Shown: one piece after another, positions 25,039 to 33,162 of the stretch | Position numbering within the stretch: position 1 is the stretch's first letter | Layout of the letters: each line of letters starts with the position of its first letter | Assembly: GCF_017652985.1 (NCBI RefSeq) | Contig: NZ_JAGGDJ010000048.1 | Coordinates: 1 to 43,080, forward strand | Direction: 5' to 3' | Source of the DNA: Paenibacillus artemisiicola | GTDB lineage: Bacteria > Bacillota > Bacilli > Paenibacillales > Paenibacillaceae | Length of the DNA: 43,080 nt | Notes under the pieces: generated by a model | Database searches by the model: none | What the model saw: the letters and a program-made list of their open reading frames with translations, nothing else | Told to the model about the DNA's origin: nothing | Program-made: the position numbers and the translations under genes

Positions 25039-25890
25039 TCAGAGCGCCTTCAGCCGTTCGTCCAGCCAGTCCCGCATGACGTCGAACACTTCCTCGCGGT
25101 CCAGCTCGTTATGCAGCTCGTGCTTGTAGCCGGGCCACTCCATGAACGTGCAGAGCGCACCGGCCTCGTCGGCGAACTGGCGGCTCGCTTGGATCGAGGT
25201 GACTTTGTCCGAGCCGCCGTGCATGAGCAGCAGCGGCAAACGCCATTCCGAGGCGTGCTTCAGCGCCCAGAGGCCGGCGCCCTGCACGCTCAGGAAGAAG
25301 CGCGCCGTGATGGAGCCATGGCCGAGCGGGTCCTCCTGGTAGCGCTTGATCATCGCCGGGTCGGAAGTCAAATGGTCGCCGACCATCGGCCGTTCGTTCG
25401 TATAGGCGGGAAACAGCCGGTTCACCACGCGCGCGATAATCAGCTGCAGCGGCGGCGGGTTGAAGGCGAGCCTCAGCCACGGTCCGGTCACGATGGCGCC
25501 GCAGATGCCGGGCTTGCGCCGCAGCACGTAGTTGAGCGCGACATTCCCGCCCATGCTGTGTCCGTACAAGAAAACCGGCGTGCCGGGATAACGCTTCTTC
25601 GCCTCGGCCAGCAGCGCATCGACGCCGTCGAGCAGGGCCGGGTAGGATTTGGTATGGCCGCGCTTGCCCGTCGTCCGTCCGTGGCCGACCTGATCGAAGC
25701 CCAAGACGGCGTAGCCGGCACCGGTGAACATTTCCGCAACGTGCTCGTAGCGGCCGACGTGCTCGCCCATGCCGTGCACGAGCGCGATCACGCCGCGGAT
25801 GCCGCCGCGCTCCTCTCCGTCCGGTTCCCATTCCGCCGCATGGCGCATAGAGCCGTCCCGGCAGCGCAGCTCGAATAGTCGCTCCTTCAT
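25039..25890 (-). CDS. Alpha/beta hydrolase, monoacylglycerol lipase/lysophospholipase type
   Basis: The start is the ATG complementary to 25888-25890, behind GAGGAGG; the frame is open much further upstream but without a better start. The 283-residue enzyme has LVHGMGEHVGRYEHVAEMF (oxyanion region), FDQVGHGRTTGKRGH, the nucleophile elbow GHSMGG (Ser112), the acid in HGGSDKVT (Asp228) and the catalytic His257 in GYKHELHNE. This is the Hydrolase_4/lysophospholipase pattern; the expected activity is hydrolysis of monoacylglycerol or lysophospholipid esters. No signal peptide is present, so it should be cytoplasmic. It is divergent from the following acetyltransferase gene and appears to be a single gene. 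Confidence 0.92.
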   Translation of the reverse strand: MKERLFELRCRDGSMRHAAEWEPDGEERGGIRGVIALVHGMGEHVGRYEHVAEMFTGAGYAVLGFDQVGHGRTTGKRGHTKSYPALLDGVDALLAEAKKRYPGTPVFLYGHSMGGNVALNYVLRRKPGICGAIVTGPWLRLAFNPPPLQLIIARVVNRLFPAYTNERPMVGDHLTSDPAMIKRYQEDPLGHGSITARFFLSVQGAGLWALKHASEWRLPLLLMHGGSDKVTSIQASRQFADEAGALCTFMEWPGYKHELHNELDREEVFDVMRDWLDERLKAL

Positions 25891-26121
25891 GATCCAGCAG
25901 CCTCCTCGTTCAATACACTCCTCCTTCAACTTTACCACACCGGACCCGGGATTATGAAATGAGAGGGTGACGCTTCCAAAAAAATAAATGGAAAATGGAG
26001 GATATCCGGCGGGCGAAGGAGAAAGGGGAGTAAGGTCCGAGCACGGCCAATTGGGAGGCGGCTTCGAGTGCGCGGATCGCCGAGTTGCAAGGCGAACATG
26101 ACGGATGCATGGAGGACGACG

Positions 26122-26688
26122 ATGCACGACGAATATATGATCGACTGCGGCCCGATTGCGCTGCGGCCGTTTCGTCCGGAGGATCTGGACGATTTTCACG
26201 CCATCACGCATGAACCCGAGATCGTCCGCTACCTGCCGGGATGGAACGTCCCCAAGGAGCGCCGCGCCGATTGGCTGCTGAACTACGAAATCCCGGAAAA
26301 CGAGCGGTTCCTGCAAGCCGTCGAGGAAGGCGGGCCTATCGGCGAGCTTCGTCTGCGGCTGGCGATCGTGCTGAAGACGACGGGCGGTTTCATCGGCTGG
26401 GCGTGCACGGGCATGAAGGAAGAGCTCCCGCCGCCCAACCGGGAAATCGTCTATGGCTTGACCGCCGCCCATCGCGGCAAGGGCTACGCGACAATGGCGG
26501 CGAACGGCCTCGTCCGATACCTGTTCGAGCGCGAGCTTGCGGAGGAGCTGAACGCCCTCGCGCTGAATGGGAACGAGCCGTCGCGCCGGGTCATCGAGAA
26601 GTGCGGCTTTCGCGAACAAGGCGGCATCGTCATCGACGGCGAGACGTATCTTCATTACAAACGGTTTCGCCGGGAAGGCGAAGCGTAA
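26122..26688 (+). CDS. GNAT-family N-acetyltransferase
   Basis: ATG 26122 sits six bases after GGAGG; in-frame ATGs at 26068 and 26098 lack such a site. The 188-residue protein has the RimJ/RimL-type layout: IALRPFRPEDLDDFHAI at the N-terminus, the acetyl-CoA loop AAHRGKGYAT near residue 120, and LNGNEPSRRVIEKCGFRE near the end. It should transfer acetyl groups from acetyl-CoA to an amine, possibly a ribosomal protein terminus, an antibiotic or an amino acid. A small membrane-protein gene follows 17 bases later and may be co-transcribed. Confidence 0.88.
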   Translation: MHDEYMIDCGPIALRPFRPEDLDDFHAITHEPEIVRYLPGWNVPKERRADWLLNYEIPENERFLQAVEEGGPIGELRLRLAIVLKTTGGFIGWACTGMKEELPPPNREIVYGLTAAHRGKGYATMAANGLVRYLFERELAEELNALALNGNEPSRRVIEKCGFREQGGIVIDGETYLHYKRFRREGEA

Positions 26689-26705
26689 GGCGAGGAGGAA
26701 CCCGG

Positions 26706-26945
26706 ATGCCGGAAGAGCCGGATCAACGCGAGCGGCGCGAGGAAACGATCGCGCAAACGAAGCCGGGCGGTTCGTTCAACGACGTGACCGAGCATTACCG
26801 CACCGTCATGGGCGTGCCCGACAAGCCGGTCGACCTGAACGGCATGCCGAAGCCGCTGCGGATGTTCGGCTATTTTTTCTTGGGGGCGTTCGCGTTGTTC
26901 GCGATCGTGCTGGTCGTGACCGTGATCGTGCAGAGCTGGGGGTAA
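26706..26945 (+). CDS. Small single-pass membrane protein, unknown function
   Basis: ATG 26706 follows GAGGAGG. The 79-residue product has a charged, soluble N-terminal part (about 1-50, with DVTEHYRTVMGVPDKPVDL) and one C-terminal membrane helix (about 54-76, LFAIVLVVTVIV). I do not recognise the family. It lies 17 bases after the acetyltransferase gene, and the remnant of a second acetyltransferase begins at its stop codon. Confidence 0.72.
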   Translation: MPEEPDQRERREETIAQTKPGGSFNDVTEHYRTVMGVPDKPVDLNGMPKPLRMFGYFFLGAFALFAIVLVVTVIVQSWG

Positions 26946-26949
26946 CGGA

Positions 26950-27249
26950 TCAGAGCTTATCGGCACCTGCGGGTACCATTGCTGGGTTCGGGAAGAACGG
27001 AGCCGGGCGGAGCTCGGCTTCGATTTGGCGAAGCCGCACTGGGGCAAGGGACTGATGCGGGAGGCGCTGAAGCCCGTCATCGCCTTCGGGTTCGAGCGGA
27101 TGGGCCTCGACCGGATCGAGGCGACGGTCGACCCGAAGAACAAGCGGTCGTTAGCGTTGCTAAACAAGCTGAACTTCGAACTGGCTCCTGCGTTAAGAGA
27201 GGGGTTGGCGTATTTTTATTTAGACCGACAACCGTTGAACAAAGGATAA
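26950..27249 (+). pseudogene. C-terminal remnant of a RimJ/RimL-type acetyltransferase
   Basis: Read in one frame this encodes ELIGTCGYHCWVREE, RAELGFDLAKPHWGKGLMREA, FERMGLDRIEATVDPKNKRS and LLNKLNFE: the middle and end of a GNAT acetyltransferase, including the acetyl-CoA loop. The first 80 or so residues expected for the family are missing; the frame instead runs back into the small membrane-protein gene. After LNFE the sequence no longer follows the family, which suggests a second lesion. The only possible internal start is TTG 27025, with no convincing ribosome binding site. Confidence 0.75.
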
Positions 27250-27307
27250 GCCTCGTTGAACCGCTTAAAATACCGAGTTCCGCAGTGCAGGAAGGAGGCC
27301 CGGCGCC

Positions 27308-27769
27308 GTGAAGGTCATGACGCTTTCGATTAAGAAGCCGGCCAGATTCAGAACCATTATCGGCATGGCGATCGTTTGTTTGATTACCCTGCCGAGGCTT
27401 ATCGATTTCATTCAAAGCCAGTCCAATATATCGCGTATCGTGCCTTGGATTGTCCTGTTCGTTGTGAGCGCAACGGTCTTAATAGGAACGTTCTTCAGGG
27501 CGATGCAGCAGCCGACGGCGATGCAGCTCTGCGACGGAGCCATCCGCATCAACGGACGCGAGATCCTGGCGAAGGACATTCAACGCATCATGAAGGCCGG
27601 CTATTTTAGACCGGTAATCGGAATCAAACCGTACGGGACATGGCTTGTGCCGCTGCATCTGTGTTTCCGCTTCGCGGACGGCGAGGACAGGGGCATGGCG
27701 ACGATCCTAAAATGGGCGGAAGAGAATCGGGTGAACGTGGCCAGCAGGCCTTTTGCGAGCTGGTGGTAA
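27308..27769 (+). CDS. Membrane protein with two N-terminal helices and a PH-like soluble domain
   Basis: GTG 27308 lies nine bases after AAGGAGG and is preferred to ATG 27317. The 153-residue product has two membrane helices (about 17-36 and 44-62), then a soluble part, MQLCDGAIRINGREILAKDI (about 75-94), that resembles a bacterial PH-like strand pattern in which a flat beta surface follows a helical hairpin. It ends FASWW. I do not recognise a specific family. Base composition is more AT-rich than in the neighbours. It precedes the sugar O-acetyltransferase gene by 75 bp. Confidence 0.7.
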   Translation: MKVMTLSIKKPARFRTIIGMAIVCLITLPRLIDFIQSQSNISRIVPWIVLFVVSATVLIGTFFRAMQQPTAMQLCDGAIRINGREILAKDIQRIMKAGYFRPVIGIKPYGTWLVPLHLCFRFADGEDRGMATILKWAEENRVNVASRPFASWW

Positions 27770-27844
27770 TGGGCATGCTGACCCTATCGGAACGCGGAAC
27801 GGCGGACCGGTCGAACGGGCTTAGACGACGAAAGGAGTTCCCTC

Positions 27845-28426
27845 ATGCAACCGAAAACCGAGAAGGAAAAAATGTTGAGCGGCGAGCTGTACCAGGCCGC
27901 CGACCCGGTACTGACGAAGGACCGGTTGAACGCGCGCCGGTTGACGCGGCTCTACAACCAAACGCTGGAGACGGAGCACGAAGAGCGGCAAGCGATTCTG
28001 CGGGAGCTGTTCGGCTCGACGGGGCGCAGCCTCTATGTCGAACCGACGATTCGCTGCGATTACGGCTATAACTTGCATGTCGGGGAGAACTTCTATGCCA
28101 ATTTCGACTGCGTGTTCCTGGACGTTTGCGAGATCCGCATCGGGGACAACTGCTTCCTTGCGCCCGGCGTGCATATCTACACCGCGACGCATCCCTTGGA
28201 AGCCGAGCCCCGCGTCTCCGGCGCGGAATTCGGGAAGCCGGTGACCATCGGCCGCAACGTGTGGATCGGCGGGCGCGCGGTCATTAATCCGGGCGTCAAG
28301 ATCGGCGACAACGCGGTGATCGCTTCCGGGGCGGTCGTGACCAAGGACGTGCCCGATAACGTGGTGGTCGGCGGCAATCCGGCCCGCGTCATCAAGCCGA
28401 TCGACAATGGCGCCGGCTCGGTCTGA
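27845..28426 (+). CDS. maa: Maltose/galactoside O-acetyltransferase family protein
   Basis: The ATG follows AAAGGAGTTCCCTC; 193 residues, the usual length. The N-terminal Mac domain (EKEKMLSGELYQAADPVL) precedes a left-handed beta helix of hexapeptide repeats: VEPTIRCDYGYNLHVG, IRIGDNCFLAPGVHIYTATH (catalytic His in TATHPLE), VTIGRNVWIGGRAVINPG and VKIGDNAVIASGAVVTKDVP, ending VVGGNPARVIK. Such enzymes acetylate the 6-hydroxyl of sugars such as maltose or glucose, using acetyl-CoA, and are thought to act in detoxification. A hairpin terminator follows. Confidence 0.93.
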   Translation: MQPKTEKEKMLSGELYQAADPVLTKDRLNARRLTRLYNQTLETEHEERQAILRELFGSTGRSLYVEPTIRCDYGYNLHVGENFYANFDCVFLDVCEIRIGDNCFLAPGVHIYTATHPLEAEPRVSGAEFGKPVTIGRNVWIGGRAVINPGVKIGDNAVIASGAVVTKDVPDNVVVGGNPARVIKPIDNGAGSV

Positions 28427-28457
28427 ACCGGCCCGTCGATCATCTTCCGCAAGCAAG

Positions 28458-28483
28458 GGCCGCCGGCGCACCGGCGGCCTTTT
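28458..28483 (+). terminator. Intrinsic terminator after maa
   Basis: A nine-bp perfect GC stem (28458-28466 with 28471-28479), loop CGCA, followed by TTTT. The minus-strand genes converge on it, but it lacks a T run in their direction. Confidence 0.75.
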
Positions 28484-28512
28484 GTCATCTGCATCGATCG
28501 GGAAAACCCCTC

Positions 28513-28977
28513 CTAATTCGCTGCCGGGTCGTACATGGCGCCGTTCGGCCGCGAATCGGCGCCGGAGCCTAATCCTTGCGCAAGGGTTTGCAGCCGGCCC
28601 ATGAAATGCGTCCAACCCTTCGCGTGCGACGCGATTTCCTCGGCGGACGGCAGGTCGTAATGCGTGAGCGTCAGCAAAGTGCCGTCGTCCTGCGGCGCGA
28701 GCTTGAATTCGACGGTGCTGGAGCCCGGAGGGACCAGCTTGGACCGCTCCCAGCCCCACGTCATCACGATTCGCTCGTTCGGAACCAGCTCCTTGTATTC
28801 GCCCATCGCGATGTCGCTGCCATTGAGGTCGATGCGGAATTTGCCGCCGATTCTCGTCTCCAGCAGCACCTGGCGGCCCATCCAGCGAATCATTTTGTCC
28901 GGGTCGGTGAAGAACGCGAACAGCGTTTCGGGCCGGCACGCGATGAAGATTTGCTTCGTCAGGGTGTTGTCAGTCAT
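28513..28977 (-). CDS. AHSA1/START-like (SRPBCC) protein
   Basis: The 154-residue product matches the AHSA1 family: LTKQIFIACRPETLFAFFTDPDKMIRWMG, then GGKFRIDLNGSDIAMGEY, PNERIVMTWGWE, STVEFKLAPQDDGTLLTLTHYDLP and GWTHFMGRL near the end. These small beta-helix-grip proteins form a hydrophobic cavity; their ligand is seldom known. Its start overlaps the stop of the ArsR-type gene by 8 bp, and this ArsR-AHSA1 pairing is common in bacteria. The two should be expressed as one unit under ArsR control. Confidence 0.92.
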   Translation of the reverse strand: MTDNTLTKQIFIACRPETLFAFFTDPDKMIRWMGRQVLLETRIGGKFRIDLNGSDIAMGEYKELVPNERIVMTWGWERSKLVPPGSSTVEFKLAPQDDGTLLTLTHYDLPSAEEIASHAKGWTHFMGRLQTLAQGLGSGADSRPNGAMYDPAAN

Positions 28978-29293
28978 CGGATTCTTGGATTCTCCTCTCT
29001 TCTTCTTCGGCCGCTTCCTTCAGACGCAGCAGGCTGTCGTCCCAGAAGCTTCCGATATAGGTCATCAACTCGGCGAAACCTTCCCTCCTTACCCCGTAAT
29101 AACGTTTGGTGCCGGCGCGCCTTACGACGACCAGCCCGGCTTCTTCAAGAACCTTCAAGTGCTGCGAGATCGCCGGCGCGGTAATGTCGAAGTGCGAGGC
29201 GATGGCGCTGGAGGGCAGCTCTCCATGACGGATGAGATGTAAAATCTCTCTGCGCCGCGGTTCCGTCAGGGCGGTTAGCGCTTTATCGATCAT
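28970..29293 (-). CDS. ArsR-family transcriptional regulator
   Basis: The 107-residue protein begins KALTEPRRREILHLIRHGE, the standard ArsR start, with a winged helix-turn-helix (LPSSAIASHFDITAPAISQHLKVLEEAGLVVVRRAG). It lacks the CxC metal-binding motif of the arsenic sensors, so it belongs to the AHSA1-linked branch with unknown signal. The ATG at 29293 lies only six bases after the predicted -10 box, leaving no room for a ribosome binding site, so translation is probably leaderless. A perfect palindrome over the promoter suggests autorepression. Confidence 0.93.
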   Translation of the reverse strand: MIDKALTALTEPRRREILHLIRHGELPSSAIASHFDITAPAISQHLKVLEEAGLVVVRRAGTKRYYGVRREGFAELMTYIGSFWDDSLLRLKEAAEEEERRIQESDD

Positions 29294-29298
29294 GCCAA

Positions 29299-29328
29299 TA
29301 ATTTAGCATTAACTAAATTAAGTGTCAA
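29299..29328 (-). promoter_or_regulatory. ArsR/AHSA1 promoter with overlapping operator
   Basis: On the minus strand a perfect TTGACA (29323-29328) and TAAATT (29300-29305) are 17 bp apart. The perfect inverted repeat TAATTTAG-6-CTAAATTA (29299-29306 and 29313-29320) covers the spacer and -10 box, as expected for an ArsR autorepressor site. The predicted transcription start coincides with the ATG. Confidence 0.75.
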
Positions 29329-29452
29329 CTTAATATTTGTTTGCTTTCGCGCGTCCCGTGCGCGATGCTGGCCATCGGAAGCGCGAAGTGCGAGAATAGA
29401 GAGGGCCGGCGGTCACGGCAAGCGATAATCTTAGAAAAGGCGGTCAGGACAG

Positions 29453-29959
29453 ATGGAGGTTAGCTTTACTCTTGTGAATACGGCGGAGGAAATCGCCGAA
29501 ACGGTTCGATTGGGCGCGCGGATCTGGCGCGAATATTACGTATCCATCATCACGATGGAGCAGATCGAATACATGCTCGGGAAATTCCAATCCGTTCCGG
29601 CGATCACGGAACAGATTCATCATCAAGGCTACGAATATTACATGATCCGGCACGAAGGGACGCCAGTCGGCTATATGGCGGTCAGACCGGAAGAGGACAA
29701 GCTCTTCCTGAGCAAGTTCTATATCGCCAAGGAGCACCGGGGGCGGGGCTATGCCAGCCATGCGATGGCGTTCCTGGAACGGCTCTGCGGCGACCGGTCC
29801 TTGGGCGCGATCTGGCTGACGGTCAACCGGCACAACGCCGGCAGCATCGCGGTCTACGAGAAGAAGGGCTTCCGGATCGAGCGGGAGCTCGTCGCGGATA
29901 TCGGAAACGGCTACGTCATGGACGACTTTATCATGGAGAAAACCGTGGCGGCGTCTTGA
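29453..29959 (+). CDS. GNAT-family N-acetyltransferase
   Basis: The 168-residue protein has the typical GNAT core: YYMIRHEGTPVGYMAVRPE (strand 2-4 region), the acetyl-CoA loop IAKEHRGRGYASHAM near residue 92, and LTVNRHNAGSIAVYEKKGF near 122. The expected reaction is acetyl transfer to an amine; the substrate is unknown. The ribosome binding site is weak (AAAAGG or AGGA). It is divergent from the ArsR operon and separated from the next minus gene by a convergent terminator. Confidence 0.88.
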   Translation: MEVSFTLVNTAEEIAETVRLGARIWREYYVSIITMEQIEYMLGKFQSVPAITEQIHHQGYEYYMIRHEGTPVGYMAVRPEEDKLFLSKFYIAKEHRGRGYASHAMAFLERLCGDRSLGAIWLTVNRHNAGSIAVYEKKGFRIERELVADIGNGYVMDDFIMEKTVAAS

Positions 29960-30083
29960 ACGAGGAGCGTTACGCGAGCGCCGGGGACGGGAACGGCTGG
30001 ACGGCAGTCATAACGGACAGCCGAACAGGCAGACGGCGGCCGGCTTGCGAATGGCATGGAGGCCGCGGATGCGGAAATACGGC

Positions 30084-30119
30084 AAAAAAACGGCCCGCAG
30101 GCTTAACCTGCGGGCCGTT
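30084..30119 (-). terminator. Terminator of the aldo/keto reductase gene
   Basis: A perfect 13-bp stem (30089-30101 with 30107-30119), loop of five bases. On the minus strand seven T (30084-30090 complement) follow, so it serves the aldo/keto reductase; it may also stop plus-strand transcripts. Confidence 0.9.
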
Positions 30120-30133
30120 TCCGATTGCGGCGT

Positions 30134-31096
30134 TTACCACGCGTAAGCGCGCGGCGCATCCCCGCCCGGACCGGGAAAGATCTCGTCCAGCCGCTTCAGC
30201 GCCGGCTCGTCCAGCTTGAGCTCGGCCGCGCGCAGCGAACGCTCGAATTGCTCCAGCGTGCGGACGCCGATTACCGGCGCGGTCACGGCCGGATTGGCAA
30301 GCAGCCAGGCCAGCGCCACGATGTCCTCGCGCTCCCCGAGCTCGCCGCACAGCTCGGCGAACGCTTCGAGCTGCGGCCGGTGCCTTTCGACGCGCGCGGC
30401 ATCGCCGCTGCGTCTGGCGGTGCCGCCGCTCGGCGCGCCGGCCAGCAGGCCGCCGTCCAGCGGGCTCCAAGGCAGGATGCCGAGGCCAAGGCTTCGCGAC
30501 GCCGGCAGCACCTCCAGCTCCGGCAGGCGGCAGAGCAAATTGTACTTGTGCTGCTCGGATACGAGGCCGAGCAGTCCGCGCGCTTTCGCCTCGCCCTGCG
30601 CGACCGCGATGTCCCAGCCGGCGAAGTTGCTCGAGCCGACGTATCCGATTTTGCCTTGAACCGCGGCGATTTCGAAGGCGTTCCACAGCTCGTCCCAGCT
30701 TGCGTTCCGATCGATATGATGCATCTGGTACAGCTCGATATGGTCCGTTTGCAGACGGCGCAGCGAGCCTTCCAGGTGCCGGCGGATTTTATACGCGGAC
30801 AAGCCCGCTTCGCGGTTCGGTCCGTCATGGTCGTCGTGCATATCGTTGTACACTTTCGTGGCGAGCACAGTGCGCTCGCGGCGGCCGCCGCCCTGCTTGA
30901 ACCAGCGGCCGATGATTTCCTCCGTGCGGCCCAAGGCGTACTGATTCGCCGTATCGAAGAAGTTGATGCCCGCATCGAGCGCCGCGTCCATGATGCGGAA
31001 CGCTTCCGGCTCCTCCGTCGTCCATCCGAAATTCATCGTGCCGAGGCACAGCCGGCTGACCTTCAATCCCGATTTCCCCAAATACGTATATTGCAT
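30134..31096 (-). CDS. Aldo/keto reductase
   Basis: The ATG at 31096 follows GAAGGAG; 320 residues. The catalytic tetrad is visible: Asp48 and Tyr53 (FFDTANQYALG), Lys81 (LATKVY) and His126 (YQMHHID). GYVGSSNFAGWDIA and the C-terminal VIGVRTLEQFERSLRA are the NADPH-binding parts of the family. It resembles the YhdN/YajO-type subfamily that reduces aldehydes or ketones on sugars and related carbonyls. It stands alone with its own terminator. Confidence 0.93.
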   Translation of the reverse strand: MQYTYLGKSGLKVSRLCLGTMNFGWTTEEPEAFRIMDAALDAGINFFDTANQYALGRTEEIIGRWFKQGGGRRERTVLATKVYNDMHDDHDGPNREAGLSAYKIRRHLEGSLRRLQTDHIELYQMHHIDRNASWDELWNAFEIAAVQGKIGYVGSSNFAGWDIAVAQGEAKARGLLGLVSEQHKYNLLCRLPELEVLPASRSLGLGILPWSPLDGGLLAGAPSGGTARRSGDAARVERHRPQLEAFAELCGELGEREDIVALAWLLANPAVTAPVIGVRTLEQFERSLRAAELKLDEPALKRLDEIFPGPGGDAPRAYAW

Positions 31097-31329
31097 TCGT
31101 TCACCGCTCCTTCTTCAGCTTCAACTCGGACGCGCGGCGTTCCGGGGCGCGACGCATCCCCAGAGACCATTATACCGAAACCCGTCCGAATTTGCGGGCG
31201 GGGTGCCTCATTCACAAAATCTTCAACTTCCGGCGCGTCCGCATCGCTTGTATTCGGAAGTCGCCGTACCCTGTAGTTCTGGGTCATGCACAGTACGCCG
31301 GAGATCGGTTCGCGAGCCTATCGCCAAAT

Positions 31330-31389
31330 AAAAAAGTCCCCTCCGCGCAGACGGTGCGCCGCAAGCGGTGCGCTGCACGGAGGGGAACT
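31330..31389 (-). terminator. Terminator of the CrtI/PYROXD2-like gene
   Basis: A 12-bp outer stem (31334-31345 with 31378-31390, one bulged A) closes a long arm with inner pairing near CCGC-AA-GCGG. In the minus direction six T follow (31330-31335 complement). The rest of the 337-bp gap 31097-31434 shows nothing else recognisable. Confidence 0.8.
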
Positions 31390-31434
31390 TTCCAGGGAAG
31401 GGCAGAACCGTGCTCGGAACCCGGGAGAAGCCGG

Positions 31435-33021
31435 CTACCGGTCTCCTGCCAGCAGCTGCTGCGCCACGATGTAGCCCGACCCGCCGTTGATGCCGTGCCC
31501 CGGCCAAGTGGCCGCGCCCAGCATGTAGAGATTCGGGATTTCCGTCCGGTGGCTTGGCTGGGATGGCAGCGGGCGGAACAAGTAGCTCTGCGCCAAATCG
31601 TGCGCGCCGCCGTACGGGTCGCCGGGGCCGGAATTCGGGTTGAAGCGGGCGATGACGTCGGGCGTGACCACGAACTTGCCGACGATCGCGTCCGGGACGT
31701 TCGGAATATGCTTGCCGACGACGCCGATGACGCGCTCGGCGAAGCGTTCGGTCAATTCGGCCGTCCAGGCGCCGTCGCCGACCTCGATCTCGCCGGCCGC
31801 GTCGCCGCGCGGGCGGCACGGCACCTCCAGCACCTGAAGCCGCATGATTGCCTTGCCGGCCGGCGCGCGGCTCGGATCGAGGTTGGTCGGGCAGTCCACC
31901 GTGAAGGTCGGCTTCGCGGGCAGCAGATCGGACATGCCCTGCGCGATGGCTTGGGTGAAGCCGTCGAGCCCGTCGGTCAGATGCGGCTGGCCGACGCGGG
32001 CGAACCGGGCGTCCGGCCATCGGGGCGGTTCGCTCAGCGCCAGATGGATCTGCACGCAGCCTCTTCCGTACCGGAAGCGCCGGGCTTGGGCGCGGAGATC
32101 GGCGCCGACCGGCGCGTCCGCGAGGAGCGACAGGTAGAGCTGATCCGGGCCGGTGGAAGCGACGACCGCCTGCGCCGCCCGGTATTCCTCGCCGTCCGCC
32201 GTGCGCACGCCGACGGCTTTGCCGTCGCGGACGACGATCCGCTGCGCGTGCGCGCCGGTCAGAATCGTGCCGCCCTGGTCCTGCACCAGCCGGGCCAACG
32301 CTTGGGCGAGGCGCTCGCTGCCGCCTTCGGGGATCGGCATCCCTCCGCCCATGAGCGCCATCGCCGTCAGCGGCACCCAGACGCCGCTGCCGACCTCGTC
32401 CGGCGTGCGGCCGAGATGCGTGACCCAGGAGGCCAGCATGGCGCGCGTCACCAGGGAGCGGAACTCGCTCACCGCCTGGCGGGCGGTCGAGAACAGGGAG
32501 GAGGCAAACGGCGAGTAGCCTTTGGCGCCGGGAGCCGCCAGCAGCTCCCGGATGATTTCGGTCGCCCGAGGGCCCGACAAATCCAGATTGAACAGCTCGA
32601 ACACCTGCCCCGCATAGGGAGCGAAGGCCTCGAACATGCGCCCCAGCGCGGCGCCGTCGCCGGGGGAGAGCCTTTCGGCCTCGGCGGCCAATTCCTCGCC
32701 GGAGCGGGCGAAGACGGCCGTGTCGCCGTTCTCCATCGAGACGCCGGTCGGCAGCTCCGTGTTCGCGTAACGCAGGCCGCGCGCTTCGAGCGCCTCTCCA
32801 AAGTCCGCGTAGGCGGGCCCGGTCAGGAACAGCGGGTGGGCGGCGGCATAGACGTCGTGCTTGAAGCCGGGCAGCGTCAGCTCCTCCGTGCGGAGAAATC
32901 CGCCCGGACGGTCGTTCTTCTCCAGCACGAGGACGCTTCTTCCCGCGCGCGTCAAATAAGCGGCCGCGATTAACGCGTTATGGCCGCTTCCGATCAGGAT
33001 GACATCGTACGTTGTCAACAT
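31435..33021 (-). CDS. FAD-dependent oxidoreductase, phytoene desaturase/PYROXD2-like
   Basis: The ATG at 33021 follows GGGAGGGAAACG; 528 residues. The N-terminal FAD-binding fold reads YDVILIGSGHNALIAAAYL with LVLEKNDRPGG, and the C-terminal FAD motif includes YMLGAATWPGHGINGGSG. The GxGHN variant and PGFKHDVYAAAHPLF are typical of the CrtI-related PYROXD2/carotenoid-dehydrogenase-like branch rather than true phytoene desaturase. No phytoene synthase gene is near, so carotenoid synthesis is not supported here. The substrate is unknown. Confidence 0.9.
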   Translation of the reverse strand: MLTTYDVILIGSGHNALIAAAYLTRAGRSVLVLEKNDRPGGFLRTEELTLPGFKHDVYAAAHPLFLTGPAYADFGEALEARGLRYANTELPTGVSMENGDTAVFARSGEELAAEAERLSPGDGAALGRMFEAFAPYAGQVFELFNLDLSGPRATEIIRELLAAPGAKGYSPFASSLFSTARQAVSEFRSLVTRAMLASWVTHLGRTPDEVGSGVWVPLTAMALMGGGMPIPEGGSERLAQALARLVQDQGGTILTGAHAQRIVVRDGKAVGVRTADGEEYRAAQAVVASTGPDQLYLSLLADAPVGADLRAQARRFRYGRGCVQIHLALSEPPRWPDARFARVGQPHLTDGLDGFTQAIAQGMSDLLPAKPTFTVDCPTNLDPSRAPAGKAIMRLQVLEVPCRPRGDAAGEIEVGDGAWTAELTERFAERVIGVVGKHIPNVPDAIVGKFVVTPDVIARFNPNSGPGDPYGGAHDLAQSYLFRPLPSQPSHRTEIPNLYMLGAATWPGHGINGGSGYIVAQQLLAGDR

Positions 33022-33162
33022 CGTTTCCCTCCCGCGTCGTAAAAGCTAGCTTCAGTGTAAGGCAAGCCGACGGCGAGAGGTGGCGTTTCCTGTCGAGCAT
33101 TCCAAATGTTTCCTAAAGGGATGGACAGTCGGGAATCAGCCATGAATTGGATGCGAACGCCC

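Noticed and set aside
25891..26655. Upstream extension of the alpha/beta hydrolase frame to 538 residues
   Set aside because: The added part is antisense to the acetyltransferase and the family starts at the ATG at 25890 after GAGGAGG.
31435..33021. Carotenoid biosynthesis gene (crtI)
   Set aside because: The GxGHN motif and lack of any crtB/crtM neighbour favour the PYROXD2-like branch.
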